Below the pieces are notes generated by a model. That model was not told where the DNA came from and made no database searches. It saw nothing but the letters and a program-made list of their open reading frames with translations. Below, in pieces: positions 25,054 through 39,700 of a stretch of 64,000 nt of DNA. The stretch comes from Setophaga petechia (lineage: Eukaryota > Chordata > Aves > Passeriformes > Parulidae): NCBI GenBank assembly GCA_024362935.1, contig JANCRA010000001.1, forward strand, positions 52,301,501 through 52,365,500, read 5' to 3'. The stretch's first letter is position 1. Every line of letters begins with the position of its first letter. Made by a program: the position numbers and the translations under genes.

Positions 25054-27922
25054 CTTTGAAAAGAAAATGGCTTGTGAGGCCACTCACTCCTGCAGGGCCA
25101 CATGAGCAGCTAGGAGACACCAAAACCTGCCCTTCACCCCCCACACAAATCAGTGGCCACCTAAACACTGGGTTCAAAGTGCTCTGGGGAAAGAGAGGAG
25201 AAACCCTGCACATTTGGAAATGAGGGGTCTCTTAGTCCAAATGACTATGCAAGATGTCTTCTTTAAAAGAAGCCCCTTTGCAGAAAAGAAGTGCCAGCAA
25301 GTTCTTCCTGAGAAGGTTTCTGTGAGGGTAAATTGAAGTTCTCAACCTACAGGCAACAGGAAAACATTACAGGCAGACAGAGACAACTTCAGATAGAACA
25401 GAAATAAATGCATAAATATAACTTATATGTCAATATATAATACCTTACCAACATCACAGGCATCAAGTTGTGCCCTGTAAGGACCAAGAGACCACTTTTT
25501 CAAGTCTACTGAATTATCCCACCAGCTTTTCTATGTTTCCCCTGATGCCTGGAACTTTGGCTGTTCACAAAGCAGGTCTGCTCTGAGGAGCAGGCGGTAA
25601 AATGACAAATACAAAGTAAACGTCTTTTCATCTCACCAGTGATGGTGCAGCTCTCTCACACTTGCCTGGACTCCCTCGGAGATGAAGGGGCTTTGGCCAT
25701 ATACATGGACCACCATGTGAAGGTTTAGAGGATGACAAAACTGCCTTTCAACCAGTTTTCAAGTCTATAAACAGCACTTTGAGAGCTGCTTACATTTCTG
25801 TTGTCCTGTGAATGGATTTCTTCAACGGGAAAGCAACAACAGTCATTCACTTTCATCCCAAACAAAACAAAAGGACCACAGCTAAACCAGAAACCGTTTG
25901 TGTACGGCACCAGAATATTTGATTACCACTTCTGAAAATATACCTGCATAGCATGAAAAATCTCCCAGTGGACCACGCTGCGCTGTGTTTTTATTTTACA
26001 AATGCAAATTGAATTTAAGCAGCTTTTGCAAAGCCTGTTTTGTTAAGAAAATCAGCCAGCAATGTGATGTAGCCCTGCCTCTGTTTTGCCTACATTAGCA
26101 AGGACAGGCTCCAAGCTGCAGGATGGGGCAGGGGGACAACAAACAGGCAGGCAGTGATTTGGTTTCTGCACCAAACTCAGAAATTAGGCAGGTCAGAGAG
26201 AAATTTCAAGCTCAGTTAGTGAACACTAAGCTTGTAAGAAAATACATATTAATACAAAATGGGCTGCAGTGGGCTCTCCTTGAAAAGCAATGCTGCAAAC
26301 TCAAACAGAAATATAATTTAATAAAATGCAGTGAGATTCAAACAAATAATAAAACCTGCTGTGATGGGAAGACTAAATGAAATTGCTTCTTCTAGTCCAT
26401 TATACCTTTATTTTTTGATTAGAGAAACAAAAACTGGGAATCAAAATGTCAGGCTTTTTCATCCCCAATGGGTTCCTATGGATACTGAAAAGGGAGAAAG
26501 TGTCTTGATCCTGGCAAAGATAATTAGCATAACTTCAGAGTGAAAAACAGGTAGCTGCAGTCACATAGCTCACACATGGGTGCAGACTTCTGCAAAGACC
26601 CTTTAACAAAAAGGCAAATATTATCCCTAACTTGATTTCTAAAATGAGTACATAAAACCACATTCATTTCATGCACTTTCCATGACACTTCATTACCTCC
26701 CAGAAAATTATATGCACTGGCTGTCTTCTCTTCCATGCTAAAATATACGCCGCACCCCATGCTGGCTCTTGTTTCCTACACACTGCATTTTGAAATATGG
26801 AGTAGAAACCTCCTCAGGCAGAGAGGGCAAAGGAAATGTATGATTCAATAAAGCTAACTGGCATTACATGCAAAACTCTCCTTGTGCTACGCTCCCCAAA
26901 CTCTAACCCTCTTTCTGCTGAGGCCATTAAAGCACTTAAGTTGGGTTTCTTGTAATTTCTGTCCCCATGCTTCTCAACCAAGAAAGAAAAGGCTGAGTGA
27001 AAATCTCTGATCCTTCCTGAAACAACACTCACTTGCATCTGCCCAGCAGCAAGCCTGCTGTCATGAGCACTCTCTCCATAAATCTGTCATCCCTGGTCCA
27101 CTCCCTCCATGCAAGCGCCACTTGCAGGGAGAAACAAAGCCACGTCACTGGATTAGTCTTTTAATTACTCTTATTTGGATGTCAGTGACACCCAGAAGGC
27201 CAGCCCCAGCTTTGTCAAGTATTTCTTCAGTCATCCCCATGTGAAGATCACTAAAGTAGGAGAGTCTGTTTTCTCCTCTTTCATGCCAAAAGGTGACTGT
27301 GTTGGTGGTAGCAGTGTTTAAGGACAAAACACACCATTAGATCACTCTCTAAACTGCCAATACAACTGTCTTTCACAAGGACTACCACAGCCTATATGGA
27401 TAAGATGATTAATCACTTCAGTTCTACCAGCCATTATTTCTAATTAAAAACCAACCCATAAATACCTATTTTATCGCTAGGTCTCTATGGTAAATAAATT
27501 CAAGTGGTCGGTAAAACACTCACAAAGGAAATTACATTTAAAAAATTACTTTTCATTTCCAAGTGTATCTTCCTAATTAAAATGGCTGTTTCCCATACAT
27601 ATCCCAGCAGCACGGTCTGCAATAATTTAAAGAGTCTTTGAAAGCACAATTCTCAACAAACCCTTTAAAGAAACTTCTTACCATCATCTGTTCAATGGAA
27701 ACTAGAGCATTTTAATATTATACCACACTTCTCAATGTTGACACTTTACTGCTTCTCTGTCTCCCGGCCAGGCAGTGAAGAATTGAAGCACGAGCAAAAG
27801 GAGAAACATGCAAAATGGGCAACTTCCTAAACAGGCAACTTCATACATTCAGATTAATTACCCTCCAGTGCTGACGACAGACGCAAATCTGTATGGGTAA
27901 TTATACCAAACCTTCTTTCCAG

Positions 27923-27970
27923 GAACATCTCAAACCTAAGGGATTCTTGGGGCACCTTGGGGCTTTCCTG
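27923..27970 (+). CDS. Weak plus-strand exon candidate (48 nt)
   Basis: The acceptor ACCAAACCTTCTTTCCAG is good and the donor is TTTCCTG followed by GTAAGGAAG. Two frames are open (EHLKPKGFLG then HLGAFL, or NISNLRDSWG then TLGLS). The segment is too short for openness to be informative. Confidence 0.12.
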
Positions 27971-29689
27971 GTAAGGAAGAAAAACCTTTTTTTTTAACAA
28001 GTGCAAAGAAGCTGCTTAAAAGGAATCCCCCAGGGAGGGACTGCCAGGCCAAGACACGGTGTGTGGTCGGCACAAAAATGCAGATGTTAATACCCTTCTA
28101 ATCATCACTTCACATCTAGCACAGTCATAACTTATTCTATATACACAGAGCTGTTACACAAACTCCTCTGCCTTAGGAGCCCCAAAAGGACCCAGTCCAC
28201 AGAAAGCAGAGCAAAGCCCTCCAATCCTAATGGAGCATGTGACAAAGAAATGCAGCCCTGCTCCTTGGTACAGTTCCAGTGACCAGGGCAGAAAAAAGGA
28301 CCCAGAATCCAAGAGGTGTTTTCCACGTTTGAGCTTCCAGAGGAAGAAGCAGAAGGACCGTGCTGGGCACGGGCAATGTTTACATTGCAAAGGAAGGAAG
28401 GAAGAACAGTTCAACTGAGACATGAAAAAAGGCAAATGCTGCAAGCAAAGCACAAGCTGAACTGCCATCTATAAATATTTGAATTATTCTATGCAATATT
28501 TCAGAACATAACAAACAGCACTGGGATTTATATTAAAATGATCCCTCTGTGTTGTTCCTGTATGTGTGCATGAATCATACATATTCTTCTTTAGTTGCAC
28601 TGCGTATAAAATTATAGATCATATAAAAAGCTAAGGACCAGAGTTTCAGAAGCACTCAGCACACATTTAGATACTAGCTGTCAGCAGGGACTGCTAGAGA
28701 AATCAGCTGACTTTTTTTTGAGGACAGTAAAGGGATGGCAGAAACCACCATCACACTCTTGAATTTTGCTGATACACAGCCTGGATGTGAAAACTTTTCC
28801 AAAACAAGGCCACTGTACTTATGCTCTTAAGTGTGTGCTAAATGCACTTGAGAAAACCTGACCCTAAATGGCCAATTTTACCAATGCTGATTCTGCTAAA
28901 AACCACAACAAAGCCATAACTTAACATCTAGCCCAACTACAGCACACTTGAAACACTCATAATGTGCCATATGAATTACTAGTTATTTATTCTTTAATAT
29001 AAACACTTAAAAAATTAATTACACGCTCTGTCAGAGCTGTCTAATACATAGGTAATCTCAACTATAAAACACTGCTGTGCTCTTTTCTGTAATCACCCCC
29101 ACCTTTTGAAATTGCCTTCAGATGTTTGTTAAGGGACATTAACGTCTCTGAAATCTAGCAAGAGGTAAAATGTTGCACTCAGCTCAGTGCCATGTATATA
29201 ATTCCTGCATCATTAACTGGCAGCCACTAATTTTATCCTTAAATGACAACACAATTTTATGGGACTTTTCCAGAGACCAATTATTGTAACTCTTACCACT
29301 TTGGGAGGACACAAAAAACCCTCAACTGCATCAAACCAGTCTATCCTGAACTGCAATTCTTCAGCACACATGGTTTTTATAAGGCTTTAAGTACACTGCT
29401 GTGGGGGTTTTACAGCGTGATTCTCCAGCTGCCTGGACAGGCGCACAGCGAGAACAACTCTGGCAAACTCGCCTTCAGCACCACTTCCACTCAGATGCAA
29501 AGATCTCCTTGGGAATAACAAGCAGCCAAATACTGGAGTGTGCTGCACAAAGCTGCACTGGACAACAGGGCATGGGAAAACTGGCTTGGATATATAGTTA
29601 TGTGCACTGAAAAAAGAAGATAAAAATGTGATTTTAAGTAAAACTTAACAGATGACCTTTCTAGCTTGGGATCTGTCAAAAATTATCTC

Positions 29690-29995
29690 TACACCTTGGA
29701 AATTATGCAGGAGGAAATGAAGACAATGAATTTAGCGAGAGGTGTTTTCCCTATTTCATTAACTGCAGGGTGATTACCAATCAGTTGTGAAAGTTATTAA
29801 AGCAATTTGTAACTTTAGGCATGTAATGGCATTTATGCAGGAGGGAACTGGCAATCAACACTACCTAATTCAGCTTGAGGTGTTTCTGGCTTTTAATATA
29901 TCATAAGCGAATTATGGCTGTGACTCTAACAATATGCCACATTTGAATCTGGCTTTTAGTTGGCACTGTTAATTTCCACATTTTAATTTGCACTG
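29690..29995. promoter_or_regulatory. Possible conserved enhancer-like segment
   Basis: An AT-rich, non-repetitive segment with many TAAT/ATTA cores (CATTAACTG, TTATTAAAG, GTAATGGCATT, TTTAATATATC, GTTAATTTCC). It also has two internal direct repeats: TATGCAGGAGG at 29704-29714 and 29834-29844, and TCTGGCTTTTA at 29885-29895 and 29948-29958. Complex AT-rich sequence of this kind is typical of conserved non-coding elements. Conservation itself cannot be seen here. Confidence 0.2.
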
Positions 29996-31411
29996 ACAAC
30001 CAAGGATGGTGTAAGACTGTTTCTCACTCTCCTTGCCTCCCCTTCTTAACATATAGTCAAGAAACTGCTCGACACCCTGTTTTTCTCCAGAGTAAATAAA
30101 ATCCCTCCTGAAAATGCAAAATTCTTTCTAGAGAAATAGAGGCCTGTTAACTAAAATACTTTGCTCCTACTTAACTGGGACTCCTTAATTCCCTCACTTG
30201 GACCAAGACAGAATAGAATTGCAATAGGAACAAATCTGAATCAAAGCCCAGTGAGGGGCTGCTGTAACAAATTCATGTGCTCTATTTCACAACCAAGTCA
30301 CTGAGACTTCAACACCTAGATCTTCCTCCACCTACTTTTTACCCTGTCCAGACATTTTCCTCATCATCAACCTGATGAGCTACTGAAGTTAATTGAAAAT
30401 TAAAGCACAAACAGCCAAACAGTCACCTTTTACAAAATCCCAAAAAATTAATGTACCAAACACAAAATGTTTATGGCAATCATTTAGCTATTAATGGGTT
30501 TTCTTGCTGTTGTTTCTGAAATGTGGAATAATTCTAAAAAAACCCAAATAAAATAGATACCACATAGTTCTGCCCATTTGGTTCATAATTGTCCATTACA
30601 GGCTATTTCCACCTACAAGACTATGGGCTGGTATGTTCTCAGTTGGTGCTCTTTTGCTAAGAAATAACTGAAATCTCAACTGTCTGACATTTAAATATAA
30701 TATTGACTTTTGAATTGCTATTTTAATGGCATGTCTAAGCAGCATGAATAAAAATGTGCTGTGCAGAAATAGATCTATTTCCACCACAGAAAAAAAACCC
30801 CAAAGATCTCAACAAAAACCCCCACTCCATAGGACTATTTTGACTGCAGTAATCCTGTAATTGTCTTCTCCACTTTCTAAGATTTTTTTTTTTTTCCTTC
30901 CAGGTGTGACAGTAAATCTGTCCCTCTCTCATCATTTTTACAGACCCCAGCCTAGGGGCATTTGCTGAGGTCGGTGTCTTCATTTCTGACACCAAGTACT
31001 GCTGCATTTTTGAGAAAGGTTTTGGGAAAGAGTTAAGCAATTCTTCATGTTTCTGCATCCTCGCAGATATGGTAAACATACTCAAATCAAAATGAAAACA
31101 TCATAATTTTTTTTTGTTTTATTGCCTTGCCACCAAGTAGCTCTTGGCACAAAGAGGGAGATCTGCTGGCTCCTGATACCTCTGCAAAAAGGTATCCCCT
31201 TTGAAGAATGGTTTCTATGATCTAAAAACTGAGACCTTCAACTCTTCCCTCTCTGCAGTCAGAAGGTTTAGGTATCCTATCTAAAAGCGAGGGGCAATTA
31301 GTGCCTGCCAAGATGCTGGTTAGGGATGGAATTCACAGGAGCATTTCTCCACATAGCAGAGACTGAAAAATCATCCTTGTGTTCTGGCATTTTCCAGGCT
31401 CTGCCACCTAC

Positions 31412-31464
31412 CTCTGCATGCTGAGGAAGGATGAACACAATTTTTCCCTTTAAGGGTTTTCATT
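31412..31464 (-). CDS. Weak candidate exon (53 nt)
   Basis: On the minus strand a T10 tract lies about 10 nt before an acceptor ending GAATGTAG, and the 3' end GCAGAG is followed by the strong donor GTAGGTGG. One frame is open and begins with ATG one base into the exon: MKTLKGKNCV then HPSSACR (phase 2 in, phase 1 out). The other frames stop. The small size and distant pyrimidine tract keep this low; it could equally be a pseudo-exon. Confidence 0.15.
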
Positions 31465-32259
31465 CTACATTCACCAAAAAAAAACGCAGCGTTACTGCAG
31501 GAGAGGAAGGTATGGTGGGGCAGATAGTAGGTTGATTTGAAAATGACTGAGAAAGGTTTTTTACTCCCTACTTATAACTCTCCCTACTTTAAACTTACTG
31601 AAGTTTAAAATTTGAAATGTTCAGGTTGGATAATCACCTCTAGGGCTTTGCATTACTAGTTAAAGTTATGACAGCAAAAAGACCTGGATTAGAAGTGGTT
31701 ACAAACTTCAGCTTTCTGGGAGATAAAATGGATGGGACAGCACACAGGGGAAAGAAGTTTCAGAAAAATTCCAGTTTTAATACCGTGACACAGGTAATAC
31801 TGCAAATCCACTCTGCTGTTTTGACTTCTTTTTTGGGGGGAGTTATATCTGCACTTTAATGAGCAGTGAATGAGTATCTGCATAGGTAAAAAATACCCAC
31901 AGAGTAGCTCAGTCCTGTGGGTGGGCCCAGAAAGGAGTTATATTGGGATTTTAAAGAAAATCAGTGGCTGTCCCTGCTGCAGGCATGAGGGAACACTGCA
32001 CTGCAGGAGAGAGAATAATGGAAGCATCCTTCCAGTTGTAACACCAATGAATCAGGACATGACTAAAGGGGGAAAAAACAAATGTGTAGAGGTTTTTCAG
32101 CTGTTTTGACACATAGCAATCCTGATCTGTAGCCCAGCAATCCACACAGCCTCTCTCCTCCCTGCTGCTGCATTGCATCATGAAAACCACTGAACCAAGT
32201 TCACAACGTAACATGGGCAGTTCCAGTTATCTAGCAATCCTGTCCTCAGGGTGGGAAGG

Positions 32260-32290
32260 AAAAAAAAAAAGAAAAAAAAAAAAGAGAGAG
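32260..32290. repeat. A-rich simple sequence
   Basis: A11, G, A12 then GAGAGAG. Purine-only simple sequence with no repeat body. Confidence 0.75.
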
Positions 32291-33700
32291 AAGCCAAACA
32301 AAACAACAAACACAGGAGACACAGGTAAAAAAATACTGGGGAAAAACTCAATAAGCAGTTAGTCTGTTTTTAAATAGTTATGCATATAGCATTTATGAAT
32401 GTATTCCAGGGGGGAAAAAAGAGGCACAAGTCATAGGACATTGATTTTGGGAATTTTCTAAAGTGCCTCTTACTGCCTTATACAGCAGTAGTTTTATTTG
32501 TACATTGTGTTGATTTACAGTCGTCCCTTCTAAAAACAAAAAAAAACCCAACCCTGCCTATTCTCTGCAAGAAGGTTTAAGTGTTTAAACCTGTCACTTC
32601 TTCAGAAGAATTATAAATTGGTCTATGACGCCAGCAAGAAATAAAAAGGGAAAAAATAAGAAGTCTTAAATGGATAAGTCATTTCAGCAAGCTCTCTACT
32701 ATCTCTTTTTTACATTACATGAGAAATCTAATTAAATGCTTCAAGGGGGAAAGGCAAAGTAGTTCTCAGGTTGACTATATTTGACCTTTCTTTCTTCAAG
32801 GTGACAAACAAACAAACAGGATGCTAATTATTGTCTCAGCTTGAATTTGCACTTGGAAATAAAAATCAAGTTTTGCTTAGCTAAGATTATGGGGAAAGCT
32901 GTAAACTCTCAGGACTTTATAGTTCATCTTGACTTTGTCATGGCTTTTGATGTCCAAAAGAGGATTCACTCAGGACACCTTCCCCAAGCTTAGAGTTGGA
33001 GCAGAGCTCTGAGCACAAGCATGCAACTCCTGCCAGTTCTAATCTGACCTGCACAACTGGGATCCACCTGGTACAAAACTCAGTATGATCAGTACTGGCT
33101 ATTGAAGAACAGCACTGCCAAACACACCTCTGATCAGAGGGGAAACCACTGGTCTTGCCTCACCAGCAAGGGAATGGAATAACTGAGCCTGGGTTTTGGA
33201 AGAGCCCATCAGAAGACATGCCTTTTGGTTTGGCACACAGCCCTTGATGCAAACCACAGACTGTGGTCACCTAAATGACTGCTTACACCACGCTCTCTGG
33301 TTAGAAACCCCCTCTGAGGCTGACCCAGCCATGTCTCCTGCACCTTTCTATGCAGCCATGTGGGCAGCAGAAAGTAGAGCTTAAGGCTGCTGTTGTGTAA
33401 GAAAAAGGGCATTTTCTCTCCCTCTCTGACCTTGAACTCTTATCAGGGCACACATCCCCGTCAATCCTCTTCAGGGAAATCCTCAGCCTGTTGAAGAGGA
33501 TGGCAAACCTCCATCATCGCCTTGAGAGTGGGCCAAGACAGCACTTCCATTACTTAAAACTTTCAGAAAATTAAAGCCACCAAAGGGAACTCTGAAAACC
33601 CGTAGAAATGAGATGCCCAGGTCCCAGGCTCTTCCCTTGTATAGGTGTGCTTCAACACACCTCATAATCAATTCAATAGATACATTAATCAATTAAATTG

Positions 33701-33722
33701 TATTAATGGTGTATTAATGGTA
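33701..33722. repeat. 11-nt direct repeat
   Basis: GTATTAATGGT occurs twice in direct succession. Confidence 0.75.
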
Positions 33723-36700
33723 TTGAGAGTTGCTAAGATGTTCTACTTGCGAAGCTCTTGGATTGTGACTATCCTGATTTCCACACAAAAGCCATGTCCC
33801 TGCCACACATACAGGTGAGTTTTTTGGTGCAAAGTAGCACAAATACTTGCTGTGATAGGAAACTCCAAGCAAAGAAAGGAAAATGTTCTTTTAACAGCTC
33901 TGGATGTCTATACAGTAGAGGTATTTGGTCACTGTCATTAAAATTTTCTCATTTGAGCTGCAGCACCAGGAGATTTGTTTAATACAAACACTATGGATGT
34001 AATCCACCTGTTCACCCTTCAGCTGAGATGGATATGGAGCTTCTAGGAGCCATGTCATAGGTTTTGAAGAAGAATATCTCACTGGAAAGAGTGAAGAAGT
34101 CCTGCTCAGGAAAACACTTGTACAACATGACCCAAGCCTGGGCTACTTGAGTATTGAGTGAAAATGAATCAAAAGCAACAGGTCAAGGCACAGTGAGAAA
34201 CATGTGGAAGGAAATACAAACAAAAAGCCTTTAAGAGAAATCAATGCCACAAACCGAGGTAAAATTACCAATGGTTCTCCCAGTGCCACTGTTTTTTTGC
34301 TCACCTTACAAAAGCCATATTTTGCCCAGGAAGGCAGGGTTCAGCAGTGAGTTTAAATAAAGTCAAGTCGAGGGTCAGGAAATAGCTCCTCAAAATACAA
34401 TCTGCTACATGCAGCACAGAAAGTGCTTTTAGAGACATAAAAAAGAGTTATGAAGCAGCCTCTTTACAACATGTTGGGAAAGAACTTTTGTTTGGTGAGA
34501 CTGCACCAACTACTTCTTCTCCTCCTTGTTCTTTGCACTGGCACTTCAGCTACAATGAAAAACAATCACATGCACCTTTAAATATTTCTTTGTTTGAATC
34601 AAAAATGGCTCTACTATACCTTAAATGGACAGAGGTGGATTTTTATCAGGAGATACTGCAGCAAATCTTTTGGAAATCTTTTATCAGTGTTCCACTTTGC
34701 AACATCCCTGCTGTAAATTTTACCGTGAGGAATTCATTACATAATTGGATGTGGCTCTACCCAATTTATTTTTGCTTCCTGAGAATCCAAACATAATTCA
34801 TGATTCATGTATAAATTATATCAGGAGCAAGTGATCTGAGTACAAACTGCATATTGCATTAAAGAAGACTGAGCTGCTAACTTCAGGGTGTAATATTTTC
34901 ATTTAAAATGGAGAACAAGTATGGGAAAGACTTTTGAGCTTCCCTCAATATGTCAGAGAGTGAAACACAGCAAGCCCAGAGGGTGAAGCCTCTGTCAGGC
35001 AAAGACAATGGAAAATAAAAATGTACATTAGTAAGCATGTAATTTAAATGCAAACTTCAGTTATACCAATCCAGAAAATGTTAATCAAGACAACCAGCCA
35101 GCAGGAGCTGGCACTGCAGAGAGTTATACATCGGGGTGTTGAGGAAGATATTCTCTAATTTCTTTTCCCCTCTCTCTCAACATGTGAGTGTATTACCCAA
35201 GATAGCAAGAATATCAGGAGTTCCTCAATGCTAAACTCTTATAAAAAGGTTTTACACCCTTAAATCTGACTAGAAATTATGATTCTCATTTTCAAAAAAG
35301 CAAGATGAGGTTTCCAACTTTGCTTTTCTCTCTACCTTGTTTTTGTTTTTTTTTTTCCAGAAGGGCAAAACTGAGCTAGCTGGAAAAGATCCACATGTTT
35401 TGACATTAATCAAAACTCCAAGAAGATAAAGCATTACACAAAAAGAAAATTCCCCCCAGGATACCTACGTTATTTCACAGACTGTGAAAACAAGTCAAAG
35501 CTATCTTGGAAAGAGTTTTCTATCAGTTGGTCCACTACAGTCCTTCTGAAAGGACTGAAATGTTCTGTTTTCTCCTCAAGTCCATATTCCCTTGATAGAA
35601 AACCTCTTTGCTCATCTACCAGTGGAAGTCACATGGCTGGAAAGCACCCAGAGGAAGCGGCCAGGCAGGGAGCTCAACCGGCTGTGGAAAAGTCCTGTAC
35701 CACTTGGGAAGGACCACCCAGCTCAGGATGAGTGAGCCAAACTTGCAGGTTTTAACAGTGTTAGATTCTTCTGCATGATCTGCACTAGAAGTGGCCTTCC
35801 TTTTTTTGATGTTTCCAATTCACCCCTGAAAAAAATTGACATTTTCTGCAGCAGCCAAATCCTCTTTCCTTTCTACCTTTCACTCCTGGAAAACAGGTTC
35901 AGCTCACCTTACGCCTTACAGCAGCCCCAACAAGACAGCGCTGGAGCTGTGGCAGAAATGGGCATCTCTCACCAGAGATATCACAGCCCATCAACAGGGA
36001 GTACCTCCCTTACTGGGGCTAGAGAATCCTCCCATTGGAACACAGGGCCTACAGGCTCCTTGGGATGGCACAGTGTCCTCAGGCATGACTGAAATAGACC
36101 CAGACTGGAAAGAGGAAGCCAGAAGAAGATTATAATGACTGCATATTTGCTGAAGCACTGAAAAACACCTAAGGACTTTAAAAGAGGCAAGCAATATCAG
36201 GAACACTTTTACTCAAACTGAAGCTTCCTTTTTTCACAGAGCTGCCATCACTTACACCTGGGACCAAGGAGATTTTAAGAGAAGGAAACTACGGATGTGA
36301 GATGAGAGGAGATAATGACCCAAATATCAATGCTGATGGAAAACAAGAGACTGGGAACACAGGCAAGACTCACTACAGGGAAGCCCACAGAGGATAAAAA
36401 TAATTAATGCTCTATCCATCTGTAGCTGATGAAAAACAGGTTTTCGTATTTTAGGAATTCACTCCTAAGCCTTCTTTGAGGGCCTGATTCAGCATCTGCT
36501 GCACTCGATTCAGCCATGTAAGTGCAATACCACACACTAGAAAAGAAGTTACTTGTGCCTTTGTAAGACTTAAAGAAAGCATCAGGCCTCTTTTACCTAC
36601 AGGAAGTTCAACCTAGCCTTCCTGGAGCAACTCACCAAAAAAAATACTGACCAATCTTTCCAGAAGAAGAAAAGACATTTTATGCACTTACAATCCTGGC

Positions 36701-39700
36701 CTATTCAGCTCCCAGCATTCAGCACTAAAATACTGCAAGGTTTTGACAGTCAGAAAGCCACCTAATGCTACTAGACATCTTTTCACAGCAGATTATTTCC
36801 AACATGGACGTGAAAAGATCTTTGTCACGTTGTTCTCTAGACTCATCTGGAGCAGAACTGAGGTTGCAGAGTCATTAAAATGCTAAAATGCCACCACAGC
36901 TAACAGGGGCATAACTTGCTGCTATTTTTAAGTGAATACCGAAGTGCTTTGAGAAAGCAGTTGGAGGCTACTGAAATACCAAAGTCCAGTAATGGGAAAA
37001 AAAACATCTACAGCATCATGGCCATGGGCTGACTGTGAGGTCCTCTGCTTGCTGCAAACCTAATCAGAAATATGCAGCAATAAAGGAGAAGAATGGAGCT
37101 CACATCTCATGTTTCAGAGTGACTTTTGGAAAGCAATGACCGTTGCTATGAGCCACATCTTCCTACATCGCAAGTGGAAAATTATCCACACTTAAACACA
37201 CAGACACACATAAGAAATATTCCAGTTTCTTATTTACAAACAGTGGAAATAATTTATATTCTAAATTAGACCTTGGTAAATAAATGTAGAATTACAGAGG
37301 CCTGCTAGGAACACCAGTGAACAGTTTGACTTACAGTGTTTCAAATAAACCAAATCACGGCACTCAGATCATATGAAAGCAATTTTTCTGTGGAAAATTG
37401 GTTTTGCAATTCTCAAGCTCTCTGTAATAAAACTCCCTATAGTCTATTTGTGTGTCCACTGATTCCAGGGACTGATTTGGGCTATATGTTTGCAATTATT
37501 TGGTAAGGATATACCAATGACATAACTCTTATGACTACACAGGCTAAGCTCACCTCCTAAAGAACAATGCTTCAAAGTGGGTTTTTTTTTCATATTAATC
37601 CTCCAAACACTTTAAGTCATTTATGGTTACTTAAAGTTTTACAATTCTTAAAATTCTTTGTAAACTAAACCAGATGTTAATCTTAATTTCTAAAAAGCGT
37701 TCTTGAACCCAACAGAGAGATAGCACCATTGATTAATAACCAAATTTTCTGTCATGTCATCTTTGAAGGATAGTTAAGGAAAACTCCCTTGTGAAATGTA
37801 CTTTTGAAACATTACTGATGTCTGGATTTCTTTGATTTTCCTTCTCTCCTTTCACTGCTTCCACTCCATAAAAGCTTCTTTGCATCCTTCAGAAATTGTC
37901 TTATTAAAAAAAAAAAAATTAAATGAAGTTCCTAAATAAGTCTGGCCCTTCGACTAAAATGACAATTAACAAGCTATGGGACTGAAATCCGTCCCCAAGG
38001 CAGATGCACGAACCCAACAAAGTAAACTGGAATAGCTACTGTTGACCTCAAAAGCACCAGAGTTTGGCCCACTGCAAACTTTACAAAAATTATTTAAGAA
38101 CTAAGTCACTAGACACCCATCCAGAAATCAAGCAAGCTATTCAAGGTTTACTCTTGCTATATCTTTTAGGTAATATGAGAACCAACCTTAGCTATCATTA
38201 GACTGGGAATTTTTATGGCCTCAATAGTATCACCTAATATAAAGCAAAACATGTGATGCCCAGCTATTAAAGAAAGAGCGTTAAATATTTAGATTGTTTT
38301 GCTGGCTTGTAAAATGATCCAAAATTAGTGCCTCACAGCATTCCACTCCAGCAGGATATTATTTTAAAGGTGGCTATAAGCAGCAGCAACCTCTGCAGCT
38401 GGGACACAGGCAAGTATTCTGTTTGGTGGAAGACCTAGGAGTGTTGGCCGCTGACATACAAATTTACATTCTGGAATCTGACATCCTCTCTCGAGTCACT
38501 CAACTGTTTACCCTCCTCTTAGTCATCTTCCCTAAATCCTGGCAGACATAAAGTATCTGCCAGGAGGTCATGCTGAAATCAGCAGGCAGGTACCATGGAA
38601 GAGCTGCTCTGATCCTATGATGGCTCCAACCACACAATGGAACTGGCACCTTCCTCAGCTTGCTTGGTGCTTGTCAGCCAAACAGGAAAATGCAGTCTGA
38701 TTAGAGGCTGCTTTTTCAGCGAGTGCCAAAATAAAACTTTCGCCTTCCAGAGGGACACAGATTATTTATTAGCAATTATTTCTCTCGAAAACCCTCTTTT
38801 CCAGGAAATCGTCTTTTCTCTCTTCACTTCAGAAAGTTTACACACAGCTTTCCAGGATGTCACTAAAGTGCGAGCAAACTATTTACATTCCTGCCATATG
38901 TCTATTGATACCCTGCAGCTGTCTATCTAATTTACAATTAGATACCAAACTCCTGCTTGCATAACCATTTGCATGCTTCCCCATTGCATGTTTTTTAACA
39001 CAGTTAAGCAGATGTAATTTTTTATTTTTTAAATCTAGCTTATTTTTTCTTACCTTAAATTTGTTCATGTCTACACATTTCTCCCAGGAAAAGAGGAGAT
39101 GGATTAAAAAATAAGCATTCAAAGCCCTAGGTACTGGTAGGTCATCAGAGAGACAGCACTACCTCCAGCCTTGTAGGTTTTTAAGATAACAGCTGTATGA
39201 AGTCATCATCAAGCTGGTCTCATGCAGACAATAGTCTTGCCCTGAATGGCAGACTGGACCAGTAACTCCATAGATCCCTTCCCATGAGCTCTCCTATATC
39301 TTCCACATCCTGCCCTACTAGCACAGGGAGGGAAACAGCACACCCTACTTCTTTCTGAACTAAGAGGTAAAACCCAAGCCACACACCAAGAAACACAGCC
39401 CTCCTCCCTAAGAGACTAAACTTAGTTCTGCTTTCAGAGCTCTACAGACACTATAGACATTAAAACTTGAATTCATTATGCATCCATATACCTGCTTTTA
39501 AACTCAAGCACGTGCTGTGACTGACTTCATGAGCTGAGCAATGAGAATGCAACAGCAACACTCCTTAGAGCCACACTGCAGTACCAGGCAAAAATAACCC
39601 ACCCATGGGAACAGGGCCTGCACTTCCACTGCATCCATGGTATTTCTTGGGTATAGATTCAATATTAAACCTCCAAATGCACCCCAAAAACACCTTTTGC

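Noticed and set aside
25447..25472. 26-nt minus-strand microexon with good acceptor and donor
   Set aside because: Too short to judge; the phase-0 frame contains TGA. Common decoy type in introns.
39055..39081. 27-nt minus-strand microexon with strong GTAAGAAAA donor
   Set aside because: The acceptor ends in GGGAG, a poor match, and nine codons carry no information.
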